Below are positions 34,062 through 43,079 of a DNA stretch of 64,000 bases, in pieces. Origin of the DNA: Pseudomonas sp. AKS31. GTDB lineage: Bacteria; Pseudomonadota; Gammaproteobacteria; Pseudomonadales; Pseudomonadaceae. Location: contig NZ_JAMLFX010000009.1 of assembly GCF_023634765.1 (NCBI RefSeq), positions 18,813 to 82,812 on the forward strand, read 5' to 3'. A program made the position numbers and the translations under genes. Under the pieces are notes generated by a model. That model did not search any database. It was not told where the DNA came from and saw nothing but the letters and a program-made list of their open reading frames with translations. Every line of letters begins with the position of its first letter. Position 1 is the stretch's first letter.

Positions 34062-34727
34062 TCAACGCGACGGCGGTACCCGAATATCCCCCGCCCGGCA
34101 CTGGGTCTTCACGCCTTTGCCACAGGCGCCGAACTGCAAATCCTTGCCCATGCACACGCGCACTTCCGACAGTTCCGGGCCGCTGCAAATGACCGCAATG
34201 CCATCGGCCGGGATTCCCGGGTTGGCCTTGCGGAACAGGTCAGCGATTTCCTGGGCTTCGAAGTAATACGAAGAGCTGAGCGGTTGCAGCTCCTGCGGAA
34301 TTTTCACCGCGCCAACGGCTTTGTCCGCTTCATCCAGATAACCCATCGCGCCGAGGCCGCTGCAGGTGCCGTGCTTGGCCCATTCGTGGTCGAGCAGTTT
34401 TTTGGTCGGGAACAGTGTCAGGCCTTTGCTGGTTTGCGCCGCATTCAGCGTGGTTAGCGGCGGGCAGGATTGCGGCCAGCCACCCTTGGCGTATTGCGGC
34501 CACAAGCCGTGCAGCACAACGCCGTAGCCCTTGCCCGTGCACTGCGAGTCATCTTTATGGGTCAGGCAAAAGGTCGGCGACCAGGACAGCGTCAGCAGGT
34601 AGTAATCGAATACCCCTGCCACCGATTCCGCCTGGACCTTGCTCGACTGCGATTGGCGTGCCGAACTCAAACCGATGCTACCGGCCGTCAGCGCAATCAC
34701 TGCCAAAATTGTAAACAGCTTTTTCAT
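34062..34727 (-). CDS. Secreted ribonuclease T2 family protein
   Basis: A 221-residue periplasmic or secreted RNase of the T2/RNase I family. It has a signal peptide (MKKLFTILAVIALTAGSIGLSSA) and both conserved active-site segments: CAS1 as VLHGLWPQ and CAS2 as HEWAKHGTCSG, which carry the catalytic histidines. It would degrade extracellular or periplasmic RNA to 3'-nucleotides. A terminator follows. Confidence 0.9.
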   Translation of the reverse strand: MKKLFTILAVIALTAGSIGLSSARQSQSSKVQAESVAGVFDYYLLTLSWSPTFCLTHKDDSQCTGKGYGVVLHGLWPQYAKGGWPQSCPPLTTLNAAQTSKGLTLFPTKKLLDHEWAKHGTCSGLGAMGYLDEADKAVGAVKIPQELQPLSSSYYFEAQEIADLFRKANPGIPADGIAVICSGPELSEVRVCMGKDLQFGACGKGVKTQCRAGDIRVPPSR

Positions 34728-34892
34728 CCACCCGCTCCTTGGGACGCCTGCGTCCGTGGTTTTCGATCATGACCCGACTTGGCCAGCGCTGATTTCGACA
34801 CGCTTGTATTGCAGGCGCATGACGCAAGGCAACGTCGTACGCCGTTGAAAGGTCTACGATTAACAGGCAGACATCAAACCAAGGGATCCGAA

Positions 34893-35363
34893 ATGAGTAA
34901 AGCAGACGAACTCGCCGCCAAACTCAAGCAAACCCGGCACACCCACGCGGATGCCGCGCTGGAGATCGATTGCTGGCCGGCGCAGGTGTACGACTTGTAC
35001 CACCGCATCGAGGCGTGGCTGCAGCCGGTCACCGAAGTCGGCCTGAAGATTCGGCGCAATCCGACCCACGTTTGCGAAACCTCACCCGATGGTGAGCCCC
35101 ACGATTACGCCATCGACCAACTGGTGATCGAGGCCAATCATCAAAGTCTGACATTTGATCCCATTGCCCGGTTTACCGAGGATGGCGCAGGCCGGGTGCA
35201 GATTATCCCGTCAGCCACGGACACCTATCTGCTGCGCACCGTAGATGAGCACGGTGAGAGCCATTGGTGGGTGCAGTCGATTGAAACAGGCCAGCAGCTG
35301 GATGCCATCGCGCTGACCGAAAATAATCTGTTGCTGGCGGTGCAGGAAGGCCTCGGTCTGTAA
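34893..35363 (+). CDS. Conserved hypothetical protein, 156 residues
   Basis: A soluble protein without signal or membrane segment. It starts MSKADELAAKLKQTRHTHADAALE, and an AAGGGA site precedes the ATG at 34893; upstream in-frame starts lack one. Trp and acidic residues alternate in the middle and the end is helical (LTENNLLLAVQEGL). It converges on the LysR gene with a 5-base gap. No function is assigned. Confidence 0.6.
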   Translation: MSKADELAAKLKQTRHTHADAALEIDCWPAQVYDLYHRIEAWLQPVTEVGLKIRRNPTHVCETSPDGEPHDYAIDQLVIEANHQSLTFDPIARFTEDGAGRVQIIPSATDTYLLRTVDEHGESHWWVQSIETGQQLDAIALTENNLLLAVQEGLGL

Positions 35364-35368
35364 GCCTT

Positions 35369-36223
35369 TTACTGGCGCCGCGTCGAACAGAAATCGACGA
35401 TCACCTGCGAAACGGCATCGAGCATCTGCGGATCGGCATGCGCTGCGACAAATAAGCGGAACTGCGCATCCGGCAACGCCGGCAAACCCTGCTCCGCTGC
35501 CAGCGCTGCCACCCCCTGCCCCAACTGACTCGCCGGCATCGGCGCCACGGCAAATCCGGATGCCGCCGCTGCGCGCAACCCGGCCGTGCTCGAACACAGC
35601 ATGGCCGTGCGCTGAGAAATGCCGGCCCGGGCCAAACGCGTCAATGCGGCTTCGCGATACGGACACGGCTCTGGAAACAGCGCCAGCGGCAGTGGCGTCG
35701 GTAAATGCGCGACAGGTTGCGCGGCCCAGGCCCACACCAGCGGCTCCTGCCACAGCAAAACGCCAGATTCACCGGTTTCGCACAGCGAACCGATGACCAT
35801 TTCCAGATCACCCTGCTGCATCTGGCTCAGCAAGGTCCCGGGAATATTCACCTGCACATCAATCTCCATGCCCGGATGCTGCGCCGCGCAATCCTGCAAC
35901 GCGCGCAGTAACCGTGCCTCGACAAAATCCTCGGACACGCCAATCCGCACCCGCCCTTGAAACGGCGTGCGCGTGAGCTGCGCCCAGGCATCGCGGTTCA
36001 GCGCCAGAATCGTCCGCGCATAGGCCATGAGGCGCTCGCCATCGGCGGTGAGTTGTTGCGATCGCGTCGTGCGCTTGAGCAGGGGTTTGCCGACTTGCTC
36101 TTCGAGTCGGCGCAGATGACCGCTGACCGCCGACTGCGTCAGATGCAGTTTTGCCGCGGCACGACTGAAGCCGTCCTCATCGACAACGGTGACAAAGGTC
36201 TTGAGCAACAGGGCGTCGAACAT
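35369..36223 (-). CDS. LysR family transcriptional regulator
   Basis: A 284-residue LysR regulator. The winged HTH is LKTFVTVVDEDGFSRAAAKLHLTQSAVSGHLRRLEEQVGKPLLKRTTRSQQLTADG, and the effector domain starts VRIGVSEDFVEARLL. It is divergent from the azoreductase-like gene, which it may control. The start MFDALLLKTF at 36223 fits the family length better than the in-frame start 18 bases upstream. Confidence 0.85.
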   Translation of the reverse strand: MFDALLLKTFVTVVDEDGFSRAAAKLHLTQSAVSGHLRRLEEQVGKPLLKRTTRSQQLTADGERLMAYARTILALNRDAWAQLTRTPFQGRVRIGVSEDFVEARLLRALQDCAAQHPGMEIDVQVNIPGTLLSQMQQGDLEMVIGSLCETGESGVLLWQEPLVWAWAAQPVAHLPTPLPLALFPEPCPYREAALTRLARAGISQRTAMLCSSTAGLRAAAASGFAVAPMPASQLGQGVAALAAEQGLPALPDAQFRLFVAAHADPQMLDAVSQVIVDFCSTRRQ

Positions 36224-36325
36224 AGTGAGATACGTGATCAATGGATGATTTATTTACAATTTATAGTTAGATCCTCGCTATGTTGCAATGCCTCGCACTC
36301 CCCCACCGAATGCCGAGGCCTTAAC

Positions 36326-37006
36326 GTGACCACTCTTCTTCACATCGAATGCTCGCCGCGCAAACAGCGCTCCGCCTCACTGGAGGTCGCGCGCCAGTTC
36401 ATCGACCGCTATCAACAGCATCACCCGCAGACGCGCCTCGAAACCCTGGATTTATGGGGCATGCAGCTTCCGGAATTCGACGAAGAGATGCTGAATGCCA
36501 AGTACGCCGGACTCAATGGCACACCGCTGTCGCCGCGCCAGCAAACGGCGTGGGATCAGCTCAAACACCTCGCCGCGCATCTGCATCGCGCCGATATTCT
36601 GGTGCTGTCGGTGCCGCTGTGGAATTTCAGCATTCCGTACAAACTCAAGCACTTCATCGACCTGGTGTCGCAGAAAGACATCCTCTTCAGTTTCGACCCG
36701 CAACACGGCCTGCAAGGTTTGCTGAAAAACAAAACCGCCGTGGGCGCCTATGCCTGCGGAATGGATTTTTCCGCGCAATCGGCCACGCCCGCCGAACGCT
36801 TCGATTTTCAGAAACCCTACGTGGCCGCGTGGCTCGAGTTTATCGGTATCAGCGATGTGCACGAGTTGAGCGTCGAGAAAACCATTCTCGGCGAAGACGT
36901 CGATCGTCAGTCGCGGCTGGCTGCTTCACAACAGGCGCGGGATCTGGCCGATCATCTCGCCGCAAATGAAGCTGTCAAAACTGTAATCTCCGCCTCAGCC
37001 AACTGA
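36326..37006 (+). CDS. FMN-dependent NADH-azoreductase / quinone reductase
   Basis: A 226-residue flavodoxin-like oxidoreductase of the AzoR family (TTLLHIECSPRKQRSASLEVARQF for the FMN phosphate loop, VPLWNFSIPYKLKHFIDLV for the dimer and quinone site). It probably reduces quinones or azo compounds by two electrons. The start is GTG at 36326 with GAGG upstream. It is divergent from a LysR gene. Confidence 0.82.
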   Translation: MTTLLHIECSPRKQRSASLEVARQFIDRYQQHHPQTRLETLDLWGMQLPEFDEEMLNAKYAGLNGTPLSPRQQTAWDQLKHLAAHLHRADILVLSVPLWNFSIPYKLKHFIDLVSQKDILFSFDPQHGLQGLLKNKTAVGAYACGMDFSAQSATPAERFDFQKPYVAAWLEFIGISDVHELSVEKTILGEDVDRQSRLAASQQARDLADHLAANEAVKTVISASAN

Positions 37007-37026
37007 AAGCTGGCGCTGGTTAACCT

Positions 37027-37048
37027 CCCCGTCATGAGTCAAACGGGG
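37027..37048. other. Small hairpin between azoreductase and copA
   Basis: CCCCGT / ACGGGG with a 10-base loop, 20 bases after the azoreductase stop and directly before copA. It may be a weak terminator or a copA leader element; no T-run follows. Confidence 0.35.
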
Positions 37049-37059
37049 ATTTCCAGCGC

Positions 37060-38757
37060 ATGCCTTCCAACCCTTCACGACGCACCTTCGTCAAAGGCCT
37101 AGCCGCCGGCAGTCTGCTTGGCGGCCTCGGTTTGTGGCGCACGCCGGTCTGGGCGCTGAATGCCCCCGGTCAATTGCATGAACTGAGCGGCAGCGAGTTC
37201 GAGCTGTTCATCGGCGAAACCCCGGCCAACTTCACCGGCAGCCCACGCACGGCGATGACCATCAACGGCAGCCTGCCCGGCCCGTTGCTGCGCTGGCGCG
37301 AAGGCGACACCGTGACGCTGCGGGTGCGTAACCGGCTCAGCGCCAGCACCTCGATTCACTGGCACGGCATTCTGCTGCCGGCGAACATGGACGGCGTACC
37401 GGGCCTGAGCTTTCACGGCATCGAACCGGGTGGCGTGTACGTTTATCAATTCAAGGTGCGACAGAACGGCACCTACTGGTATCACAGCCATTCCGGTTTG
37501 CAGGAACAGGCCGGCGTCTACGGGCCGCTGGTGATCGACGCCAAGGAGCCTGAGCCGTTCCACTACGACCGCGAGTTCGTGGTGATGCTCAGTGACTGGA
37601 CCGACGAAGACCCGGCCAGCCTGCTGAAGACCCTGAAAAAACAATCCGACTACTACAATTTCCACAAACGCACCGTCGGCGATTTCTTCGATGACGTCAG
37701 CGAGAAAGGCTGGGGCGCCACCGTCGCCGATCGCAAGATGTGGGCAGACATGAAGATGAACCCCACCGACATCGCCGACGTCAGTGGCGCCACCTACACC
37801 TTCCTGATGAACGGCCACGCGCCGGATAACAACTGGACCGGCCTGTTCCGCCCCGGCGAAAAACTGCGACTGCGCCTGATCAACGGCTCGGCCATGACGT
37901 ATTTCGACGTGCGCATTCCCGGGCTGAAAATGACTGTGGTGGCGGCTGATGGTCTGCACGTCAAACCGGTCAGCGTCGATGAACTGCGTATCGCGGTGGC
38001 CGAGACCTACGACGTGATCGTCGAGCCGGACGCCGAGGCTTACACGTTGTTTGCCCAGGCCATGGATCGAACCGGTTTTGCCCGTGGCACCCTCGCCACT
38101 CGCGCCGGGCTCTCGGCACCCGTACCGGATCAGGATCCTCGCCCGCTGGTGACCATGGACGACATGGGCATGGGCGGCATGGATCACGGCTCAATGGACA
38201 TGAGCGCCATGGACCACTCGGCAATGGGCCCGATGCAGTCCCATCCCGACAGCGAAAAAGACAATCCGCTGGTGGACATGCAAGCCATCAGCACTGCGGC
38301 AAAACTCGACGACCCCGGCCTCGGCCTGCGCAACAACGGCCGTCGCGTGCTGACCTATGCCGACCTGCGCAGCAGCTTCCAAGACCCGGATGGCCGCGAT
38401 CCGAGCCGTACGATTGAACTGCACCTGACCGGGCATATGGAGAAATTCGCCTGGTCGTTCAACGGCATCAAATTCGCCGACGCCGAGCCCTTGCGCCTGA
38501 AGTATGGCGAGCGCATTCGCCTGGTGCTGGTCAACGACTCGATGATGACCCACCCGATTCACTTGCACGGCATGTGGAGCGATCTGGAAGACGAAAACGG
38601 TGAATTCCAGGTGCGTAAACACACCATCGACATGCCGCCCGGCACCCGCCGCACCTACCGCGTCACCGCCGACACACTCGGCCGCTGGGCCTATCACTGC
38701 CACCTGCTGTACCACATGGAAACGGGCATGTTCCGCGAAGTGCGGGTGGAAGAATGA
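37060..38757 (+). CDS. copA: Periplasmic multicopper oxidase CopA
   Basis: A 565-residue multicopper oxidase that oxidises and binds copper in the periplasm. It has a twin-arginine signal (SRRTFVKGLAAGSLLGGLGLW), copper-ligand blocks HWHG and HSHSG in the N-terminal cupredoxin, and HPIHLHGMW and HCHLLYHMETGM at the C terminus. The middle holds a Met/His-rich copper-binding patch (GMGGMDHGSMDMSAMDHSAM). It is first of copABCD. No copRS sensor pair is in view. Confidence 0.93.
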   Translation: MPSNPSRRTFVKGLAAGSLLGGLGLWRTPVWALNAPGQLHELSGSEFELFIGETPANFTGSPRTAMTINGSLPGPLLRWREGDTVTLRVRNRLSASTSIHWHGILLPANMDGVPGLSFHGIEPGGVYVYQFKVRQNGTYWYHSHSGLQEQAGVYGPLVIDAKEPEPFHYDREFVVMLSDWTDEDPASLLKTLKKQSDYYNFHKRTVGDFFDDVSEKGWGATVADRKMWADMKMNPTDIADVSGATYTFLMNGHAPDNNWTGLFRPGEKLRLRLINGSAMTYFDVRIPGLKMTVVAADGLHVKPVSVDELRIAVAETYDVIVEPDAEAYTLFAQAMDRTGFARGTLATRAGLSAPVPDQDPRPLVTMDDMGMGGMDHGSMDMSAMDHSAMGPMQSHPDSEKDNPLVDMQAISTAAKLDDPGLGLRNNGRRVLTYADLRSSFQDPDGRDPSRTIELHLTGHMEKFAWSFNGIKFADAEPLRLKYGERIRLVLVNDSMMTHPIHLHGMWSDLEDENGEFQVRKHTIDMPPGTRRTYRVTADTLGRWAYHCHLLYHMETGMFREVRVEE

Positions 38758-38768
38758 AGGGGCCGCTG

Positions 38769-39638
38769 ATGACTCGACTCACTGCATTTTCCTTGCTGCT
38801 GATCGGCAGTTCGGCGATGGCCGCCAGCGACATGCCGGGCATGGATCACAGCCAGATGTCCGGCATGGATCACTCGGCAATGCAAAGCATGGACGACGGC
38901 ATGATGCAGCCCGCCGCGCCGACCGAAAGCCGCACGCCGATCCCGCCCCTGACCGACGCCGACCGCGCCGCCGTGTTCACCAGCCCCGGCGGCCATCAGG
39001 TCCACGACAGCGCGATCAACAGCTACTTTTTTGCCGACAAACTCGAATGGCAGGACGCCGATGACGGCAGCGCGCTGGCCTGGGATCTGTCCGGCTGGAT
39101 CGGTGGCGATATCGATCGTCTGTGGCTGCGCTCCGAAGGCGAACGCAGCAACGGCAAGACCGAAGACGCCGAGATTCAGGCGCTCTGGGGCCATGCAATA
39201 TCACCGTGGTGGGACGTGGTCAGCGGCGTGCGGCAGGACTTCAAACCCGGCGCGCCGCAGACCTGGGCCGCGTTCGGTGTGCAGGGCATGGCGCTGTACA
39301 ACTTCGAAGCCGAGGCCACCGCGTTTATCGGTGAAGGCGGCCAGAGCGCGCTGCGGTTCGAGGGTGACTACGACATCCTGCTGACCAATCGCCTGATCCT
39401 GCAACCCACCGCCGAAGTCAACGTCTACGGCAAGAACGATGCGCAACGGGGCATCGGTTCCGGGCTTGCCAACACCGAGGCGGGCCTGCGCCTGCGTTAC
39501 GAAATCCGCCGCGAATTTGCCCCCTACATCGGCGTGACGTGGAACCGTACCTACGGCAACACCGCCGATTACGCCCGCGAAGAAGGCGAGGATCGCAGCG
39601 AAGCGCGCCTCGTCCTCGGCGTGCGGATGTGGTTCTGA
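38769..39638 (+). CDS. copB: Copper resistance outer-membrane protein CopB
   Basis: A 289-residue outer-membrane copper protein. It has a signal peptide (MTRLTAFSLLLIGSSAMA), a Met-rich stretch (DMPGMDHSQMSGMDHSAMQSM), then a beta-barrel with typical CopB sequence (LEWQDADDGSALAWDLSGWIGGD... ending LVLGVRMWF). An ATG at 38754 overlaps the copA stop; the ATG at 38769 is preferred because AAGGGG lies before it. Confidence 0.9.
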   Translation: MTRLTAFSLLLIGSSAMAASDMPGMDHSQMSGMDHSAMQSMDDGMMQPAAPTESRTPIPPLTDADRAAVFTSPGGHQVHDSAINSYFFADKLEWQDADDGSALAWDLSGWIGGDIDRLWLRSEGERSNGKTEDAEIQALWGHAISPWWDVVSGVRQDFKPGAPQTWAAFGVQGMALYNFEAEATAFIGEGGQSALRFEGDYDILLTNRLILQPTAEVNVYGKNDAQRGIGSGLANTEAGLRLRYEIRREFAPYIGVTWNRTYGNTADYAREEGEDRSEARLVLGVRMWF

Positions 39639-39669
39639 ATCCCATTGGAAAACAACCCAGAGGTCTTGC

Positions 39670-40044
39670 ATGCGCACCTTGAACATCACCCTTGCACTCG
39701 CCAGCGGCTTGCTCCTGAGCAGCCTCGCCCAGGCCCACCCGAAACTGCTCTCGTCGACCCCCGCCGAAGGTGCCGACGGCGCCGCACCCGGCAAGATAGA
39801 ACTGCACTTTTCCGAGAACCTGTTGACGCAGTTCTCCGGCGCCAAACTGGTCATGACCGAAATGCCCGGCATGGCCCATTCGCCGATGCCGATGAAAGCC
39901 AGAGTCAGTGCCGGCAGCGACCCGAAAAGCATGCTGATCACCCCGCTCGCGCCGCTGCCGGCCGGCACCTACCAAGTGCAATGGCGCGCGGTGTCTAGCG
40001 ATACGCACCCGATCACCGGCAATGTCACGTTCAAAGTGAAGTGA
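39670..40044 (+). CDS. copC: Periplasmic copper-binding protein CopC
   Basis: A 124-residue cupredoxin-like copper carrier. After the signal peptide (ending AQA) the mature N terminus is HPKLLSSTP, whose His1 is a Cu(II) ligand. The Met-rich loop MTEMPGMAHSPMPM binds Cu(I), and SSDTHPITG carries the further Cu(II) ligands. It hands copper to CopD. copD begins 4 bases downstream. Confidence 0.92.
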   Translation: MRTLNITLALASGLLLSSLAQAHPKLLSSTPAEGADGAAPGKIELHFSENLLTQFSGAKLVMTEMPGMAHSPMPMKARVSAGSDPKSMLITPLAPLPAGTYQVQWRAVSSDTHPITGNVTFKVK

Positions 40045-40047
40045 GCG

Positions 40048-40917
40048 ATGGCTGAACTGATCAACATCCTCCTGCGATTTGCGTTGTATATGGATTTGCT
40101 GCTGTTGTTCGGGCTGGCGTTGTTTGCGCTGTACAGCGCTGAGACACTGCTGCGGTTTCGGCCGATGTTGCGCGGGATGGCGTTGATCGGGACGCTGTTG
40201 TCAGGCGCCGGACTGGTGTTGATGACCCGCGCCATGAGCGGCGAAGCGACGTTCGCGGCGCTGTGGCCGCATCTGCAGATGATGTTGCTGGAAACCGACG
40301 TCGGGCTGGCGTGGGCGCTGCGGATGAGCGCGCTGATCGTGGTGTTGATCAGGCCCGGCGCAGGGCTTGCATCGATGGCCGGCGCCGTCGCCCTCGCCTC
40401 TCTCGCGTGGAGCGGGCATGGGGCGATGGACGAGGGCGCGCTGCGGTTCTGGCATTTTCTCAGCGACATTCTGCACCTGCTCGCGGCGGGCGCATGGCTG
40501 GGTGCGATGCTGGCGCTGGTGTTGATGGCGCGGGGAATGATCGATGAATCGCGTATTCGTTCGCTGGTTGTTTCGGTCAAGCGCTTCGAATGGATTGGCG
40601 CGGTGATCGTACTGACACTGTCGATTACCGGTGCAGTGAATTACCTGTTCATCGTCGGGCCGAGGCTGGATGACGTGTTGCTCGGCACTTACGGGATGCT
40701 GCTGGCGATCAAGGTCGTGTTGTTTGCCGGGATGTTGGTGTTGGCGGCATTGAACCGCTTTCACCTTGGCCCGTCCCTGCAACAATCGTTGCGCGATGGG
40801 CAGCATGCCATCGCGGCCAATGCGCTCAGACGCAGCGTGGTGGTTGAACTGGCAATGGCCTTGCTGATCGTTGCATTGGTGGCGTGGCTCGGCACGTTGA
40901 GTCCGGACCCGGGATGA
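40048..40917 (+). CDS. copD: Inner-membrane copper protein CopD
   Basis: A 289-residue integral membrane protein with eight hydrophobic segments, including the CopD-type FWHFLSDILHLLAAGAWLGAMLALVLMARG with conserved histidines. It works with CopC in copper uptake to the cytoplasm. It is last of copABCD; the DNA 3' of it has no clear terminator. Confidence 0.9.
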   Translation: MAELINILLRFALYMDLLLLFGLALFALYSAETLLRFRPMLRGMALIGTLLSGAGLVLMTRAMSGEATFAALWPHLQMMLLETDVGLAWALRMSALIVVLIRPGAGLASMAGAVALASLAWSGHGAMDEGALRFWHFLSDILHLLAAGAWLGAMLALVLMARGMIDESRIRSLVVSVKRFEWIGAVIVLTLSITGAVNYLFIVGPRLDDVLLGTYGMLLAIKVVLFAGMLVLAALNRFHLGPSLQQSLRDGQHAIAANALRRSVVVELAMALLIVALVAWLGTLSPDPG

Positions 40918-40975
40918 CACCCGACAAAGCCTTTCACTACACTGGGCCACCGTCCTTCCCGGAAGCCCGATCACA

Positions 40976-41767
40976 ATGACAACACTAAAAAGCACAATGA
41001 TCCTCTGCGGCCTGCTGAGCGTAGCCGCCGGCGCCCACGCCGAGCCAAGCGCTTCGCACCTCGACAGCATCCAGCAACAAGGCCAGTTGCGCGTGTGCAC
41101 CACCGGCGACTACAAGCCGTACACCTTCAAACGCACCGACGGCGAATTCGAAGGCATCGACATCGCCATGGCCCGCTCACTGGCCGACAGCCTCGGGGTC
41201 AAAGTCGAATGGGTGCAAACCACCTGGAAAACCCTGATGCCGGACATGCAGGCCGGCAAGTGCGACATCGGCATGGGCGGCATCTCGGTCACCCTCGAAC
41301 GGCAGAAAAAAGCCTACTTCAGCAACACCCTCGACACTGACGGCAAGATCCCGCTGGTACGTTGCGACGATGTCAGCAAGTACCAGACGGTGGAACAGAT
41401 CAACCAGCCCAACGTGCGCCTGGTCGAACCCGCCGGCGGCACCAACGAAGCCTTCGTCCACGCCTTCCTGCCCAAGGCGCAACTGGCCCTGCACGACAAC
41501 GTGACGATCTTTCAGCAACTGCTCGACAACAAGGCCGACGTGATGATCACCGACGCCTCGGAGGCGCTGTATCAGCAGAAACTCAAACCGGGCTTGTGCG
41601 CGGTGAATCCGCATCAGTACATGCAATATGGCGAGAAGGCGTATCTGCTGCCGCGCGATGACATCAGCTGGAAACTGTACGTCGATCAGTGGCTGCACTT
41701 GAGCAAAGTTACCGGCAAATATCAGCAAACCCTGAGCGAGTGGATCGCCGTACCTGCCGCGCAGTAA
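40976..41767 (+). CDS. pheC: Periplasmic cyclohexadienyl dehydratase PheC
   Basis: A 263-residue solute-binding-protein-like enzyme. It has a signal peptide (ending AHA), then LRVCTTGDYKPYTFKRTDGEFEGIDIAMARSLAD, GGISVTLERQKKAYFS, PAGGTNEAFV, DNVTIFQQLLDNKADVMITDASEALYQQKL and EKAYLLPRDD. These closely follow P. aeruginosa PheC, which converts prephenate and arogenate to phenylpyruvate and phenylalanine in the periplasm. An amino acid ABC binding protein is the alternative, but no permease genes are adjacent. Confidence 0.82.
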   Translation: MTTLKSTMILCGLLSVAAGAHAEPSASHLDSIQQQGQLRVCTTGDYKPYTFKRTDGEFEGIDIAMARSLADSLGVKVEWVQTTWKTLMPDMQAGKCDIGMGGISVTLERQKKAYFSNTLDTDGKIPLVRCDDVSKYQTVEQINQPNVRLVEPAGGTNEAFVHAFLPKAQLALHDNVTIFQQLLDNKADVMITDASEALYQQKLKPGLCAVNPHQYMQYGEKAYLLPRDDISWKLYVDQWLHLSKVTGKYQQTLSEWIAVPAAQ

Positions 41768-41770
41768 TCC

Positions 41771-41983
41771 TTAATCGTCATGCAACATGCCGGAGCTGTA
41801 CTGATTGAGACTGCTGCCGATACTGTTGCCGCCGAACTTCAACGTATTGGCGTTGCGCCCCTCCGGCGACTGACAGTCGCCGGAGAAACAACTGGTAGTG
41901 GTCAAGCCACCTGCGCCTGAACACGCACTCAACACCGATATCGCTGCGGCAACCAACAGCACTTTGACGACATTCAGGCGCAT
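41771..41983 (-). CDS. Small lipoprotein
   Basis: A 70-residue lipoprotein: signal MRLNVVKVLLVAAAISVLSAC with the lipobox Cys21, followed by a short Gly/Ser/Asn-rich mature part with a likely disulphide (CFSGDC). The ATG at 41983 has GAGGGA upstream. Convergent with pheC, with a 3-base gap. Function unknown. Confidence 0.6.
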   Translation of the reverse strand: MRLNVVKVLLVAAAISVLSACSGAGGLTTTSCFSGDCQSPEGRNANTLKFGGNSIGSSLNQYSSGMLHDD

Positions 41984-42158
41984 GGCACGATTCCCTCGGG
42001 ATAAAAAGCGATGATCTTGTGCCAACATCCTAGGCCTGCGCCACACACGGCAAGATGAAACTTTGCTCATCGACAGGGGGACTACCAACACTGAATGGCT
42101 CAACAAACGTACGGCGCTGAGCCAAGTTATCGAGCGGATCAGCGCGAGCTGAAAGCGA

Positions 42159-42938
42159 TCATCGCTTCAGCCACGCACTTGTCGGGATCTGCGCGATGGA
42201 TTTGAAGGCAGGCCTGGCGAACCAGTAGCCCTGCATCAGATAAATGCCGCAATCGGCGAGAAAGTCTCTTTCCTCAGCATCTTCTATGCCCTCGGCGATC
42301 ACCTCCACGCCCAACTCTCTGCACATGTTCACCACGTTACGCACGATGGTCTGGCGCACCCGGTCGCGGTGAATATTGCGGATCAGCGCCATATCCAGCT
42401 TGATCAAGTCCGGTTGAAAATCCGCCAACAAGTTAAGGCCGGAATAGCCTGCGCCAAAGTCGTCGATCGCTGTCTTGAAACCAAACTCACGATACTCACG
42501 CAAGATGCTCATCAAATGCTTGTTGCTTTCAACGTGCTCGCCTTCCACGGCTTCGAAGATCAGCCGCTCCAGCGGAAAGCCGTAAGTGCGCGCCGCTTCC
42601 AGCGTGCTGCGAATGCACACTTCCGGCCGGTAAACGGCATTCGGCAGAAAATTGATCGACAGGTACTGCGTCATGCCTAACTCAGCCGCCGTGGAAATCG
42701 CCCGCACACGACACAGTTGATCGAATCGATAACGGTTTTGATCGTCCACCTGCTCCAGGACAGACAGGGCGCCTTCACCGTTCACGCCACGAACCAAGGC
42801 TTCATGGGCAAACGTCGTTTGATCGCGCAGATCCACAATGGGCTGAAAAGCGAAGGCGAAATCCATGTCCGGCACGCCTTTGTTCTTACAGCCCTGGCAG
42901 CCTCCGGGAGACGCGAATGATTTTGGAAAGTCGGTCAT
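42159..42938 (-). CDS. EAL-domain cyclic di-GMP phosphodiesterase
   Basis: A 259-residue stand-alone EAL domain. Catalytic features are present: EALVRG (the EAL glutamate), SINFLPNAVY, EAVEGEHV, AIDDFGAGYSG, PDLIKLD and EVIAEGIED, so it is probably active. A short Cys-bearing N terminus (GGCQGCKN) precedes it. The start MTDFPKSF at 42938 has AGGTGG. It would lower cyclic di-GMP, opposing cyclases such as the one at 29981. Confidence 0.87.
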   Translation of the reverse strand: MTDFPKSFASPGGCQGCKNKGVPDMDFAFAFQPIVDLRDQTTFAHEALVRGVNGEGALSVLEQVDDQNRYRFDQLCRVRAISTAAELGMTQYLSINFLPNAVYRPEVCIRSTLEAARTYGFPLERLIFEAVEGEHVESNKHLMSILREYREFGFKTAIDDFGAGYSGLNLLADFQPDLIKLDMALIRNIHRDRVRQTIVRNVVNMCRELGVEVIAEGIEDAEERDFLADCGIYLMQGYWFARPAFKSIAQIPTSAWLKR

Positions 42939-43079
42939 GAACCACCTGATGACGGCGTGCAACCTTCCATGGCGATAAATAAAACAGCTGCTGGCCTTGG
43001 TTATCTGCAAACGAGGCGATAACTGTAGCCCTGCGGCGCCTGAATAGTTGAAGGCACCGCGTGCGCCAAGTTGAAAAGA

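Noticed and set aside
40976..41767. Amino acid ABC transporter binding protein
   Set aside because: The sequence follows PheC block by block and no permease or ATPase gene is adjacent; kept only as an alternative.
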